Below, piece after piece: positions 44,201 to 54,769 of a stretch of DNA of 64,000 nt. The translations under genes were made by a program, and so were the position numbers. The notes below the pieces were generated by a model. That model searched no databases. It saw only the letters and a list, made by a program, of their open reading frames with translations, and was not told where the DNA came from. This DNA comes from Mercenaria mercenaria (Eukaryota > Mollusca > Bivalvia > Venerida > Veneridae). The stretch is taken from NCBI RefSeq assembly GCF_021730395.1, contig NC_069363.1, positions 54,183,001 through 54,247,000 of the forward strand, in the 5' to 3' direction. Numbering within the stretch: position 1 is the stretch's first letter; each line of letters opens with the position of its first letter.

Positions 44201-47200
44201 AATGAAACTTGGTCAGAATGTTACTCTTAATCAAGTCTTAGATGAGTTTGATATGGGGTCATTTGGGGTCAAAAACTAGGTCACCAGGTCAAATGAAAGA
44301 AAAAGCTTGTTAACACTGTAGAGGCCACATTTTTTACTGTATCTTCATGAAATTTGGTCAGAATGTTAATCTTTATGACCTCAAGGTCCAGTTTGAATCT
44401 GGGTCATGTAGGATTAAAAACTAGGTCACTGGGTCAAATCAAAGGAAAAGCTGTTTAACACTCTAGAGGCCACATTTATGACCACATCTTAATGAAACTT
44501 AGTCATAATGTTAATCTTAATGATCTACAGGTCAGATTCAAATCTGGGTCATGTCGGGTCAAAAACTAGGTCACTGGGTCAAATCAAAAGAAAAGCTATT
44601 CAACATTTTAGAGGCCACATTTATGACCTTATCTTAATGAAACTTAGTCAGAATGTTAATCTTGATGATCTTTAGGTCAATAGGTCAGGTGAGCGATACA
44701 GGGCCTTCATGGCCCTCTTGTTTCAAGAATTATTGCCCCTTTTGGACTTAGAAAATCAGATTTCTTGGTTAAGTTTTATGTTTAGGTCAGCTTTTCTCAT
44801 AAACTATCAAAGCTATTGCTTTAAAACTTGCAACACTTGTTCACCATCATAAGCTGACCATGTACAGCAAGAAACATAACTCTGTCCTTCTTTTTGCAAG
44901 AATTATGGCCCCTTTTGGATTTAGATTATAACAGATTTATTGGTTAAGTTTTATGTTTAGGTCAGCTTTTCTCCTAAACTATTTAAGCTATTGCTTTGAA
45001 ACTTGCAACAGTTGTTCGCTATCATAAGCTGACTCTGTACATTAAGAAACATAGCTCCATCCTGCTTTTTGCAAGAATTATGGCCCTTTTTGGACTTAGA
45101 AAATCATGGGTAGGACAATTTTTCTATTATACAAAAAAAATCAGATGAGCGTCAGCACCCGCAAGGTGGTGCTCTTGTTTCATTTGCTTGAAACATTTTA
45201 TTTTGTACTTTGTAGGAATACTTCACAATATTTCAATATATTTACACAAAATACAATTCAAAGCAAAATTATATACAGTGATTCATATATCACATCTACA
45301 GTTATCTTAAGTACCAAGATATCATTCTGTAAATCAAAACTTATCCCCTTGCACCGCTGGTAACAAAATATAACTAATTTTCAGTCCTTATACAGAGTTG
45401 TTTCTATTCCATTACACTTTAGATAAATATGCTAAATGCTCAAGTCATGATTTTCTATTTTCTGTGCCAAGATTTTCACTTAATAAATTCTGCAAGAAAT
45501 ATTAAAGATTATTTTCACCTTTTATGTGTTGAAAAGTATTTTTTTTTAAGTGAAATTTGAAATAGTGGTTTAATGTGAGAAAGCTAGACCAATACCTTTC
45601 TATGAAATCTCAGGACTACAGCTGCTGGCATTCAGCTATGAACTACCAGTCCCCTATTTACCTTTTCAAATTTTGTAATGTTTTGTTGGCTTTCAGTGAA
45701 AAAACTGATAAAGAATAAAGCAATGTTTTATATATGGAAATAAACCAGTCCCGAGATGGTCGTATTTTATCAATGTCTTTCACAGAGTATTTGTTCCTGT
45801 GTCACTTTCATCTGTGTCAAAGTACATGAAGTATTAAGTCAGCAATGCATAAGAACTGTTGACCGGTATAAATATGATGCCAGTTGATGATGTGTAAAAC
45901 ACTTTGAAAGAAAACTCAACTACTTGTTGTTAGAGTCAGAGTATATGGTTGTGCTCCTGTAAAAAAAGTTGTGGGGTGGCACTTAGATTTACCTTTGTCC
46001 CCGGTATATCTGTCAATTTATCTGTCTGTTCAGATTTATGTTGTGCATATATCAAAAAGTATAGGGCCTATTATCATCAGAGGTCACAGGATTGTCAAGT
46101 AGGCATACATGATTTACCAATAGTCGCTCTTTATCTAAATGTTTTTCATCAATATGTTCTGACTTATTTCTGTTGTTTTCACAGTGAAGAGCTAAAACAG
46201 GAAGCAAGGACATTAAAGAGGGAAATTCGTGAATCAAAGAAGAGAGAACAGCAGAGAAAGATGGAAGTGAAAGAAGAAGTTGTGGAGGAAGGTAAGCTCA
46301 TTTCTATGTTGTATAGCTGCAAAATTATGATGCACAGGCAAAGCAATTGGATAGGTTTTTAAGTATAACATTTATGTTTTTCTGCAAGGGACTTTTTTCG
46401 TTTCTAAAGATGTGACCCACCCTCTTAAAATGAGGCAGATTGATTCTCGTTTGTTCCTCTGCATACTAGTACTTCCTGGAAATCTTTTGTGATAAATGTG
46501 GCATGTATTTATGCAAAATTTATATTGTCATTGACTTCTGCAGACTTTTCTGAAGGCATGTTGCAAAGGGTATGTAAATGTACCCGGTTACTTTCTAAAA
46601 TTCTTCAGCAATGTTATATGACATTTTAGTGGTGTTTAACCAGACATTCGCTTCACGTTTTACTGTATTTTAGCTTTAAATATAATATTGTTAGGCGGTG
46701 GTAGGAGAATCGGGTAATTTGAATACTTTTTCAAACATTTAGTTATGTTGCAAAAGCTTTTTCATCAGAAAGGCATGTTGAATGCAGTAAGTCTAGATAA
46801 TTTTGATGTGATACAAGACCAAAACACTCCTGGAATTAGAAAAAAGTCAGACTCTAAATAAGTATTTAAAAAGTTATTTTGTTTTCATTTCTTTCCAGGC
46901 TCAGTTTAATTGTTCAGGACATTCCAGTTTTTTTTTTAAAGACTTTACCTTTGCTTTTTCACAGAGCCACAGCCAGTCAGTAATGACCCGTTAGCGGATT
47001 TTAAACGTGAACGCCTAAAGTACAAGGCATTGAGAAAGGAGCAGGGTAAGAAAGGATTGAACAGAGAGGAAATAACATTATCTATACTGAACAAGTTTAA
47101 GACTAAGTTAGAAGGCTCACGAAAACTGGCAGGCAGGTACTCGGACGATGAAGATAAAGATGAGGATCTGGAAGATGATGCGACAGATTTATCTTGGTAA

Positions 47201-49128
47201 TGTGTAGATGCTTTTTATGAAAATTTACAAGATTTGCTGATCGAAATTACTTCTATTGTTAGAGCTCATTTTTCATAACTGCTTTTCAAGGTTTTCAGCC
47301 TAAGTTTGCATGGAACAAATGGAAGTTACACATCCATCTAAAAATCCACAGAGGTGGTTGCGTGAACCATGTATTTTAAGGAAATCTTTAGTTGTTTTCA
47401 TTTCATGGTTCTAAATGTATTTTTATATAGAAATCTTCATTTCTGATTTAGTCCTTGCAAACATGAAATTTGATTTTTATGATTAATTCAAAACTTATTT
47501 TTTATGCCCCTGACATCTACTGATGCGGGAGGCATATAGTGATCGTCCTGTCCGTCCGTCTGTACGAGGTTAACCAAATGGGACTGTTTCGTCTAGCATC
47601 AATACTCCTTACTGGAATGACTTGATACTAATGCAGATGTAACCTGTGACCATTCCTCATCTTCAGACATCACCTGACCTCAGTTTGACCTTGACCTCAT
47701 TTTGAACTTAGGTTGCTTTATATGGGCCATCTCTCGGTTAACCAAATGGGACCGTTTTGTCTAGCATCAATACCGCTTACAAGAATGAATTGATACTAAC
47801 ACAGGTGTAACCTGTGACCATTCCTCATCTTCAAACATCACCTGACCTCAGTTTGACCTTGACCTTGACCTCATTTTGGACTAAGGTTGCTTTATATGGG
47901 CCATCTCTTGGTTAACCAAATGGGACCGTTTCGTCTAGCATCAATACCGCTTACAAGAATGAATTGATACTAATACAGATGTAACCTGTGACCATTCCTC
48001 ATCTTCAAACATCACCTGACCTCAGTTTGACCTTGACCTCGTTTTGGACTTGGGTTGCTTTGTATCGACAAGGATGCCACCGGGGGCATCAAGCGTTTAT
48101 TGAACGCAGCTCCTTGATTTTTTTAAATTCCTGTTTAAAACTTTGTCAGAGTTGTTTAAAAGGATAAATGATATTATCATGGCATACTTGATTATCAATT
48201 AACAAAAAAAAACTGTCTGTGGAAAAGTGAATCAAGCATTACACAAGCTCTTAGATTTGTTGCAAAAATTGGCCAAACCATTGTTGTATTGCTTATCATG
48301 ACTATATGTTGTTGCTGTAGAAGAAAAGCAAAAATCAGTGTTCAGGTTTTAAGAGTGATCTCCCTTTAGTCACTGAAAGTTGAATAGCATTCTATAGTTG
48401 TTCCAGTTAATCCAGTATATTTTATCAGAAGATTTGTCAGAAATGATCTGTTGATATATAGCAGTTTATAATTCTGTTTGAACGAAATTTTTTCACAGAA
48501 ACAGCTAACTGAATTGGATTGAATTTTCAAAGTATGTCTCCATTGTCCATGATACACAATGGAGAAAATGATAGTAATGCAAATTCATATTGTATTTTTT
48601 AGTACATTTTCTTATAGCATTTGTAAAATCCACATCACATGAGATAGAACCTTATATTTAGTGGCTAGAAGTTATACATCCCCTACAGAATAATCAGTGG
48701 CTGTGTTACAGGATCTATAATAAAGTGTTTAAATTTAAAGATGAGGTAAAGACAGAATATATTTAACCTTTAGACTGCTGTTGGCAAGTTATTCTACCTT
48801 TGTGACCAGTGCAGACCAAGATCTCGGTCTGCACTGTTCGTTATTCAGTCTGTAAATTTTCCGTGAACACACTTTCAAATAATAAATGGTACTGCCCAAA
48901 TTGAATGACAGACCAGTCCATTTTAGAAATTTAGAAGGCAAAGGTTAATTTAATAATTACGTATATTTCAGGATGCATCATAAGTTACAGTTTGAGGAGG
49001 AAGGAAAGAAGAAAGTGCTAGATGCCAATATTCACGATGTAGATAGATACGAGATCCATGATCCACGTAACCCACTTACCAAACGACGCAGAGAGGAAAG
49101 TAAACAAAAAATGAAAGACAGAAGATAA
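29288..49128 (+). CDS. CWC27: CWC27 spliceosome-associated cyclophilin
   Basis: Complete gene for a spliceosomal cyclophilin-like protein. Exons: 29288-29329, 33272-33481, 33848-33991, 35220-35318, 37322-37425, 39294-39363, 39868-39990, 40615-40868, 46185-46291, 46965-47196, 48972-49128. All have GT/AG borders and the phases sum to 513 aa (human about 472). The start [14 protein letters not shown] is typical of the family. The cyclophilin fold spans roughly residues 10-175: [48 protein letters not shown]. Glu replaces the substrate-binding Trp, the family hallmark taken to make CWC27 a poor isomerase that acts as a scaffold. Next come [11 protein letters not shown], a Lys/Glu-rich coiled region, and the conserved C-terminus [30 protein letters not shown]. 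Introns are filled with transposons. It is head-to-head with SREK1IP1. Confidence 0.96.
29426..30852. mobile_element. Non-autonomous TIR DNA transposon, about 1.4 kb
   Basis: Left end GGGTCAATTCGTTTCACTTA; right end, on the other strand, GGGCCAATTCGTTTCACTCA. Next to both ends the host reads ATA (CATA|GGG ... CCC|ATAA), a possible 3-bp target duplication. The subterminal parts are GC-rich (CGGCGTATGCCG). No transposase frame is visible. It is in CWC27 intron 1. Confidence 0.65.
30981..31470. mobile_element. TIR MITE, 490 bp
   Basis: Ends AACAGGTCCCAGAAAAGCCA and, inverted, AACAGGTCCCAGAAAAGTCA. Long subterminal inverted tracts of TAGCTAAATCTAG type lie inside both ends. The AT-rich interior has no credible gene. 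CWC27 intron 1. Confidence 0.75.
31471..32385. other. CWC27 intron 1 sequence; nothing recognised
   Basis: AT-rich intron without exon, RNA-gene or transposon-end signals that I can support. Confidence 0.4.
32386..33114 (+). mobile_element. Helentron-like fold-back element with three internal repeats
   Basis: 5' end TTAGCTCACCTGAGCAGG; 3' part ACAGGTGAGCGCTTTA, then hairpin GGGTCAATGACCC and TCTTGTT. The interior is three units of about 145 bp with 'tggtccttgtgtgaccctct' and 'catggctgccagagggcg'. It ends about 155 bp before the CWC27 exon 2 acceptor. Confidence 0.75.
34260..35165 (+). repeat. Minisatellite made of CWC27 exon 4 acceptor copies
   Basis: About 18 tandem units of roughly 52 bp in CWC27 intron 3. 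Each has TTTACATTTACAG followed by a sequence related to the first 39 nt of exon 4 (GTATCTGGTAACACAGTC...). The first unit is closest: it would translate [13 protein letters not shown] against the true exon's [13 protein letters not shown]. Middle units read GTATCCAGTAGCATAGTG then AACAACATGCTCAAATTTC. So a real 3' splice site plus exon start has been amplified into decoys just upstream of the true acceptor at 35219. Confidence 0.9.
35652..36662 (+). mobile_element. Fold-back element with GGTCAAGGTCA tandem units
   Basis: 5' end GTCGAGCCCGCTTGCGGATG; 3' side GGCAGGCTCGACATGTTTCC forms an asymmetric inverted pair with it. The interior has three to four units of about 145 bp: TGTCCGGAGCATTTCTTCTT, GGAGGGATTTTGATGTAACT, GTGTCATGCGCAAGAACC, CTAAGGTCAAGGTCACA. 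In CWC27 intron 4. Sister arrays are at 51395-52560 and 6140-6330. Confidence 0.65.
36755..36910. repeat. Minisatellite of TACC-rich units
   Basis: Three to four units of about 55 bp built from (TACC)n / TACGTACCCACCTATACTGC and TAAATACATAC. CWC27 intron 4. Confidence 0.85.
37021..37300 (+). mobile_element. Full-length tRNA-derived SINE (RUDI/V-SINE-like)
   Basis: The head is tRNA-like: GGGGCCTCCGTGGCCGAGTG with A box TGGCCGAGTGGTTAGAGTC and B box GGTTCGAAACC (about 37084). The body contains 'gtgaggaagccatccagctg' and 'ggaaagtcgccatatgacct'; the tail is 'gtgcgacgttaaaccc' then (AAAT)n. The internal Pol III promoter looks intact. The family resembles the molluscan RUDI SINE; the name is from memory and unverified. 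Inserted 21 bp before the CWC27 exon 5 acceptor. Confidence 0.8.
37633..37834. mobile_element. TTAA-flanked MITE, copy 1 (piggyBac-like)
   Basis: TTAA-CCTTTACCCTTCTAAATT at one side and GCCAGTAGGCTAAAGG-TTAA at the other; the TTAA target is duplicated. Internal block GTGCAGACCATGTGCATGTG. Related copies are at 39382 and 48763. CWC27 intron 5. Confidence 0.7.
37872..39196 (+). mobile_element. Large Helentron-like fold-back element
   Basis: 5' end TTAGCTCGACTATTCGAAGAATAGTC, then CACCCTGGCGTCGGCGTC. 3' part CGAATAGTCGAGCTTGGC followed by the AGTCTTACGGACAGC hairpin and TCTTGTTT. The interior has about seven alternating units (CCCATAACTCTGACATGT, AATTATGCCCCCTTTTGGAC). Close relative of 16827-18302 in opposite orientation. 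CWC27 intron 5. Confidence 0.8.
39382..39562. mobile_element. TTAA-flanked MITE, copy 2
   Basis: TTAA-GCCTGCTAAATTTCTCAAA to GCCAGCAGGCTAAAGG-TTAA; same family as 37633-37834. Starts 18 bp after the CWC27 exon 6 donor. Confidence 0.7.
39998..40170. mobile_element. TA-flanked MITE (Tc1/mariner-like)
   Basis: Termini CAGTCAAACATTGTTAACTCGAAC and, inverted, CAGTTGAAAATCGTTAACTCGAAC, flanked by TA on both sides (39996-39997, 40171-40172). 173 bp, no gene. Its left TA is at intron positions 6-7 of CWC27 intron 7, so it sits against the donor GTAAC. Confidence 0.8.
40985..41805. mobile_element. Non-autonomous TA-flanked element, about 820 bp (Tc1/mariner/pogo-like)
   Basis: Left CAGTGAAACACCGCTCGCTC, right (inverted) CAGTAAAACAGCGCTCGCTC, each with flanking TA. 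Subterminal CTCGAGCATCGAT / ATGGATAACTCGAGC. The interior shows no transposase. Abuts the next element at 41809. CWC27 intron 8. Confidence 0.75.
41809..43388 (-). mobile_element. Helentron-like fold-back element with 120-bp tandem units
   Basis: Left end AACAAGAGGGCCATAATGGC then ATATCGCTCACCTG (hairpin terminus in reverse); right end CACTATGTGACAGGTGAGCTAAAA. The interior has about eight repeats with 'ccataactctggaacccata', 'gatcttatggtgatacaagt' and 'ataaatgaagctgctattgt'. CWC27 intron 8. Confidence 0.75.
43438..45180 (+). mobile_element. Helentron-like element carrying a nested second element
   Basis: 5' end TTAGCTCATCTGATTTTTGG; 3' part AAATCAGATGAGCGTCA, hairpin GCACCCGCAAGGTGGTGC, then TCTTGTTT. 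Internal units 'gttaagttttatgtttaggt' and 'aagaattatggccccttttg'. Interrupted at about 43823-44724 by another member of the class. CWC27 intron 8. Confidence 0.75.
43823..44724 (+). mobile_element. Nested Helentron-like element
   Basis: 5' TTTAGCTTTTGTGATCGACC; 3' part GTCAGGTGAGCGATACA, hairpin GGGCCTTCATGGCCC, TCTTGTTT. Internal units of about 135 bp: 'acactctagaggtcac', 'cttaatgaaacttggtcaga', 'aaaaactaggtcaccaggtc'. It splits one internal repeat of the host element between CTGCTTTTT and CAAGAATTAT, consistent with insertion into a T run. Confidence 0.75.
45181..46184. other. End of CWC27 intron 8; nothing recognised
   Basis: AT-rich intron between the nested elements and exon 9; open frames here run into the exon but lack splice support. 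Confidence 0.4.
47512..48119 (+). mobile_element. Fold-back element, second end-type (ATGCCCC ... GCGTTTATTGAACGC)
   Basis: 5' ATGCCCCTGACATCTACTGA; 3' subterminal CACCGGGGGCAT, then hairpin GCGTTTATTGAACGC and AGCTCCTTGATTT. About three units of 165 bp ('taaccaaatgggaccgtttt', 'gtgaccattcctcatcttca'). CWC27 intron 10. Ends resemble the TCTTGTT group in layout but not in sequence. Confidence 0.65.
48763..48948. mobile_element. TTAA-flanked MITE, copy 3
   Basis: TTAA-CCTTTAGACTGCTGTTGGC to TTAGAAGGCAAAGG-TTAA, inverted relative to copies 1 and 2 (GTGCAGACCAAGATC here is read against their strand). Ends 23 bp before the CWC27 exon 11 acceptor. Confidence 0.7.
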
Positions 49129-50245
49129 CTGGATGCCTCAATCATTTTAGAAATAAACAGTGCTAGCTCCTGAATTTTGTTAACAGGAAGTGTTTGCCTG
49201 TATTACAGATGATGGGTTAAAGACAATAGAATCTCTAATGTGACCATTACATTTGTAATACAGGGGATTATAGAGGTTTACTTTACATTAGCAGATTTCA
49301 TATTTATAAACTATCCGGAGTTGTCTGTGACCTCCACCATTAAAGCTGGAAAGTCGCCATATGACCTATCCTGTGTCGGTGCGACGTTAAATCCAAAAAA
49401 AAAAAAAAAAAAAAGAATTGTTCAGGAAAATTAAAGTGATGAACTCTTGCAAATTCAGTAGAGTTGAAACTGAATCAGCAGTCTTCTGTTTAATTTGACT
49501 TTTGCCTGACTGTTGTTGACTTTTGTATTAAAGTCAACCGAAGTAAGTAAATATTATGGTTTGATTTTTGGGAGCATGGAATCAAACTTAGCAGCAATCC
49601 TCAAGAAATGTTGCACAAATGATACTGCTATAGTTACTCTAGGGCAAAAGACCAAGAGCTTATTTGGAACATGAATCTTGTTTCTGTCAGTAGTTTTCTG
49701 CTTCCTTTAATTGTTATACTGAAAAAAAACAATACCAAAATATACTGATATATTACATGCTGTTACAGTCAATTTCATACAAGATTGTAAAAGGAAGAAA
49801 ATAGTCTTTTTTATCATTGCAGTGATGTTTTTAGATTCCATAATTTATATTGCATCAGATTGAAGTATCTGTATGTGCCATGCATGTTATAGGTATAGAA
49901 ATAGATTTTAGAGTACCTTCTGTATAAATTGAGATTAAAGAAAAATTAGTTATCGAGCACACACTCGTTAAAAACAGTGATTTTCATCAAATTTTTCGCT
50001 ATTTATATGACAGAATATTTCCTTTAAATTTCAAAAGGAAAATATGACCTTCATTAGAGGAAATTCTAACAATTTTTGTAGAAATTAAATTTGCTAGAAG
50101 AAACGGTAGTTACCATTTTAGTCAGATGTACAATGCTTTTTACTTAAGTTTGTTGTTAGAGAAAATAGTATATAGATACATGTGTAATAAATGGAACATT
50201 TTATTGAAACACATTTCTTAAAGTTGGTCATTCTGTCAAGTTTTT
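49129..50245 (+). other. CWC27 3' UTR and intergenic sequence with SINE tail
   Basis: Follows the CWC27 stop codon. AATAAA at about 49152 could serve as a near poly(A) signal; others occur further on. A SINE tail remnant lies at 49330-49415 ('ggaaagtcgccatatgacct', 'gtgcgacgttaaat', then A19). Nothing else recognised. Confidence 0.5.
49330..49415 (+). mobile_element. SINE 3' remnant with A tail
   Basis: Matches the last 65 bp of the SINE at 37021-37300 and ends in a pure A run rather than (AAAT)n. Confidence 0.75.
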
Positions 50246-51151
50246 AATCCCCCACCACTCGGAATGGTCTCCGTCCTTCCTTCCATCTGTCCATAACATT
50301 TCTTGTCTGCTCTGTATCTCCTAAACCCCTTGAAGGATTTTCTTGAAACTTTGGTCAAATGATCACCTCATCAAGATTATGTGCAGAACCCATGAGTCAG
50401 CCATGTCGGCTCAAGGTCAAGGTCACAACTCAAGGTCAAAGGTTTGAGCCTTCCATTTTGTGTTCGCTCTGTATCTCATAAACCCCTTGGAGGATAATCA
50501 TGAAACTTTGATCAAATGATCACCTCATCGAGACAATATGCAGAATTCATGAGTCAGCCATGTCGGCTCAACGTCAATGTCACAAGTCAAGGTCAAAAGT
50601 TTGAGCCTTCCATTTTGTGTCCACTCTGTATCTCCTAAACCCCTTGAAGGATTTTCATGAAACTTTGGTCAAATGATCACCTCATCAAGATGATGTGCAA
50701 AACTCACTAGCCAGCCATGTCGGCTTAAAGTCAAGATCACAACTCTGGGTCAAATGTTTGAGCCTTCCATTTTTTTGTCCGCTTTGTATCTCCTAAACCT
50801 CTTTAAGGATTTTGATGAAATTTGGGTCAATTAATCACCTCATCAAGACGATGTGCAGAACTCGTGAGTCACCCTTGTTGGGTCAAGATCAAGGTCACAA
50901 CTCAAGGTCAAAAGTTTGAGCCTCCCATTTTATGTCTGCTCTGTTTCTCCTTAACCCCTTGAAGGATTTTAATATGACTTGGCTGTAATATTCCATTTAT
51001 CAAGACAATGTGCAGAATTCAAAATTCACCCCTGCCAGCTTAAGGTCAAGGTCACAACTCAATTGTTTAATGGTTCCACCCAGTACCATAAACCCTTTCA
51101 CTATCCATAACAATGGCGGGGGATATAGCTGTCTTTCAGACTGCCTTGTTT
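50246..51151 (+). mobile_element. Fold-back element, third end-type (CCCCCACCA ... TGGCGGGGG)
   Basis: 5' AATCCCCCACCACTCGG pairs with 3' subterminal AATGGCGGGGGATATAG; then hairpin GTCTTTCAGAC and TGCCTTGTTTTG. Five internal units of about 170 bp ('tctcctaaaccccttgaagg', 'cttccattttgtgtccgctc', 'gccatgtcggctcaaggtca'). Intergenic between CWC27 and the mucin-like gene. Confidence 0.7.
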
Positions 51152-51394
51152 TGTTTGTTTTTGTTTTTAGGACAAATGACTTCCTCTAACCTGGCACTTT
51201 TTTCATAATTGTCAGATGGTCAGTAAGGCCTGGTTATTTCCTTTGGATAAGTAAAAAATGGAGAACCAAGAAACGAAAATGTGAACTAAAACAATCCCAA
51301 TTTCAAAGTACTGTTTTTAGGTGATGTTATTGTAAAACAGTCTTGGAATAAAAAAGTGATAAAAGAAAGAGTATTCATCATTTTTAGCAGAACT

Positions 51395-52355
51395 AGTCAA
51401 AGTATAGGTGAAGCTACCTCACACACCTGTTCCCTTTTATCCTCTACCCTAATTAGTAAAGTTTTTGTATGTAAGCGGGTGGCGTCCACAGACTTTGTCC
51501 GGAGCACATCTTCTACATGCATGGAGGGATTTTGATGAAACTTGGCACAGTTGTTCACCATCATGAGACGAATGTCATGCGCAAGAACCAGGTCCCTAGG
51601 TCTAAGGTCAAGGTCACACTTGGAGGTCAACGGTCATATTCAAGAATGACTTTGTCCGGAGCATATCTTCTTCATGCATGGAAGGATTTTGATGAAAGTT
51701 GGCACAATTGTTCATCATCATGAGACGGAGTGTCATGCACAAAAACCAGTCCCTAGGTCTAAGGTCAAGGTCACACTTAGAGGTCAAAGGATACAAGAAA
51801 GAAAACTTTGTCCGGAGCATATCTTCTTCATGCCTTGAGGGATTTTGATATAACTTGGCACAAATGTTCACCACCTCGACGTGGAGTGTCATGCGCAAGA
51901 ACCAGGTCCCTTGGTCTAAGGTCAAGGTCACACTTAGAGGTCAAAGGTTTCAAGAATGAAAACTTTGTCCGGAGCATTTCTTCTTCATGCATAGAGGGAT
52001 TTTGATATAACTTGGCACGAGACGGAGTGTCATGCGCAAGAACCAGGTCCCTAGGTCTAAGGTCAAGGTCACACTTAGAGACCAAAGGTCAGATACAAGA
52101 ATGACTTTGTCCGGAGCACTTCTTCATGAATGGAGGGATTTTGATGTTACTTGGCACAAATATACACCATCATGAGAAGAAGTGTCATATGCAGTTCCCT
52201 TCTTTAGAATTACTTCCCTTTGTTGTTACTATAAATAGCTTATATTGTAACTTTTTCATTACTAGTCGTAGGGAAAAATCGAGACCACTTTTCTGTAGTA
52301 CAACATGCATGCTGCATCCAATTTTGAGGTGTATTTTGAGTTTTTGTGTGGACTT

Positions 52356-52393
<38 letters not shown>

Positions 52394-52560
52394 ACTTCCC
52401 TTAGTTGTTACTATAAATAATTTATATTGTAACTTTTTTATAATTGACCATAGGGAAAAACCAAGACCACTTTTCTGTGGAACAACATAGATGTTACTTT
52501 CCAATTTAAGGTGTATTTTAAGGTATCTCTAGCTGGTAAGGAGTTTTTTGTGGACTTGGA
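51395..52560 (+). mobile_element. Array of GGTCAAGGTCA fold-back units
   Basis: Five imperfect units of about 145 bp from 51480 (TTTGTCCGGAGCA, CATGGAGGGATTTTGATG, CTTGGCACAATTGTTCACC, CTAAGGTCAAGGTCACACTT), then two copies of 'acttcccttagttgttacta' / 'gtagggaaaaatcgagacca'. Same family as 35652-36662. A T run at 52360-52387 interrupts it. Confidence 0.65.
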
Positions 52561-53079
52561 AAAACAAAAGACTTGCAATGATTACTAAACAGCCACAAAA
52601 TTAAAATTCCATGTGCAAATACAGGTGCTAGAGTAAAGAAATTTGCTGTGACGGGCGTATATTGTGACATTCTTGCACTCTTGTTGGTGTTTATTTAACT
52701 TTTTTTAGTGACAGAGCAGTCCTCTGACAGCTCTTGTTCCTCTGATATGATTTTGTTCTGCACATTATATTGGTATCGTTACTACATTTCCAGACTTTTT
52801 ATTGCTAGATATAGTATTATCCTGTGTATATATGCTAGAACTTAACCTATATCTTAATTTGGGAAGTGTTAACATGGAAAGAAAGCAATATGTGTGTATA
52901 TTGATAAAATAGATAGTTGACGTTAATGCAGTTCTAAAGATTAACATAAAATGTTTAGAGGTTATTTTACAGGGCTGGTGTGACTTAAGGTATTAGGTCA
53001 CTAATAGTAATGTTTACAAAATGGCCTTTGCTTGGTATATTCTGAAAGGTAACCGTGTTTTGCACTATTTTGCAATTTT
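52561..53079. other. Intergenic; nothing recognised
   Basis: AT-rich sequence without element ends or coding signals that I can support. Confidence 0.4.
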
Positions 53080-54769
53080 TAACTCACCTATCACAAAGTG
53101 ACAAGGTGAGCTTTTGTGATCGCGCAGCGTCCGTCGTCAGTGCGTACGTGCGTCCGTGCGTAAACTTGCATGTGACCACTCTAGAGGTCACATTTTTCGT
53201 GGGATCTTTATGAAAGTTGGTCAGAATGTTCATCTTGATGATATCTAGGTCAAGTTCGAAACTGGGTCATGTGCGGTCAAAAACTAGGTCAGTAGTTCTA
53301 AAAATAGAAAAACCTTGTGACCTCTCTAGAGGCCATATTTTTCAATGGAACATCATGAAAATTGGTCAAAATGTTCATTTTCATAATCTCTAGGTCAAGT
53401 TCGAAACTGGGTCAACTGCGGTCAAAAACTAGGTCAGTACTTCAAATTATAGAAAATCCTTGTGACCTCTTTAGAGGTCATATTTTTCATGGGATCTGCA
53501 TGAAAATTGGTCAGAATGTTCATCTTGATGATATCTAGGTCAAGTTCGAAACTGGGTCACGTCCAGTTTAAAACTAGGTCAGTAGGTCAAATAATAGAAA
53601 AACCTTATGACCTGTAGAGGCCGTATTTTTCATGGGATCTGCATGAAAATTGGTCAGAATGTTCATCTTGATGATATCTAGATAAAGTTCGAATCTGGGT
53701 CAACTGAGATCAAAAACTAGGTCAGTAGTTCAAATAATAGAAAATCCTTGTGACCTCTCTAGAGGTCATGGATCTGCATGAAAATTGGTCGGAATGTTCA
53801 TCTTAATGATATCTAGGTCAAATAATAGAAAAATCTTGTGACCTCTCTAGAGGTCATATTTTTCATTGGATCTTCATGAAAATTAGTCAGAATGTTCATC
53901 TTAATGATATCTAGGTCAAGTTCTAAACTGGGTCATGTCCGGTCCAAAACTAGGTCATTAGGTCAAATAATAGAAAAACCTTGTGACCTCTGTAGAGGCC
54001 ATATTTTTCATGGGATCTGCATGAAAATTGGTCAGAATGTTCATCTTGATGATACCTAGGTCAAGTTCAAAACTGGGTTACGTGCCGTCAAAAACTAGGT
54101 CAGTAGGTCTTAAAATAGAAAATCCTTGTGACCTCTGTAGAGGCCATTTTTTTCATTGGATCTGCATGAAAATTGGCCAGAATATTCATCTTGATAATAT
54201 CTAGGTCAAGATTGAAACTGGGTCACATGCGGAGAAAAACTAGGTCAGTAGGTCAAATAATAGAAAAAACTTGTGACCACTCTAGAGGCCATATTTTTCA
54301 TGGGATCTGTATGAAAGTTGGTCTGAATATTTATCTTGATGATATCTAGGTCAGATTTGAAACTGGGTCAACTGCGGTCAAAAACTAGGTCAGTAGGTCT
54401 AAACATAGAAAAACCTTGTGACCTCTATAGAGGCCATATTTTTCAATGGATCTTCATGAAAATTGGTGAGAATGTTCACCTTGATGATATCTAGGTCAAG
54501 TACAAAACTGGGTCACATGCCTTCAAAAACTAGTTCATTATGTCAAATAATAGAAAAACCTTGTGACCTCTCTAGAGGCCATATTTTTCAATGGATCTTC
54601 ATGAAAATTGGTTAGAATTTTTATCTTGATGATATCTAGGTCAAGTTCAGAACTAGGTCACATGAGCTCTAAAACTAGGTCACTATGTCAAATAATAGAA
54701 AAAACGACGTCATACTCAGTTCATGTGGGGACAGGTGAGCGATTCAGGACTATCATGGTCCTCTTGTTA
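53080..54769 (+). mobile_element. Long Helentron-like element, about 12 internal units
   Basis: 5' TAACTCACCTATCACAAAGTGAC; 3' part ACAGGTGAGCGATTCA, hairpin GGACTATCATGGTCC, TCTTGTTA. About twelve units of roughly 125 bp ('cttgtgacctctctagaggc', 'catattttcatgggatctg'-like, 'gatgatatctaggtcaagtt', 'aaaactaggtcagtaggtc'). Related to 43823-44724. No gene. Confidence 0.75.

Noticed and set aside
45106-45363. ORF of 85 codons in CWC27 intron 8
   Set aside because: Starts in the end of a transposable element and has no splice-site or family support.
51517-52085. Overlapping ORFs with [16 protein letters not shown] repeats
   Set aside because: Translations of the 145-bp fold-back repeat units; the same frames recur wherever this family occurs (35912-36172, 59987-60296).
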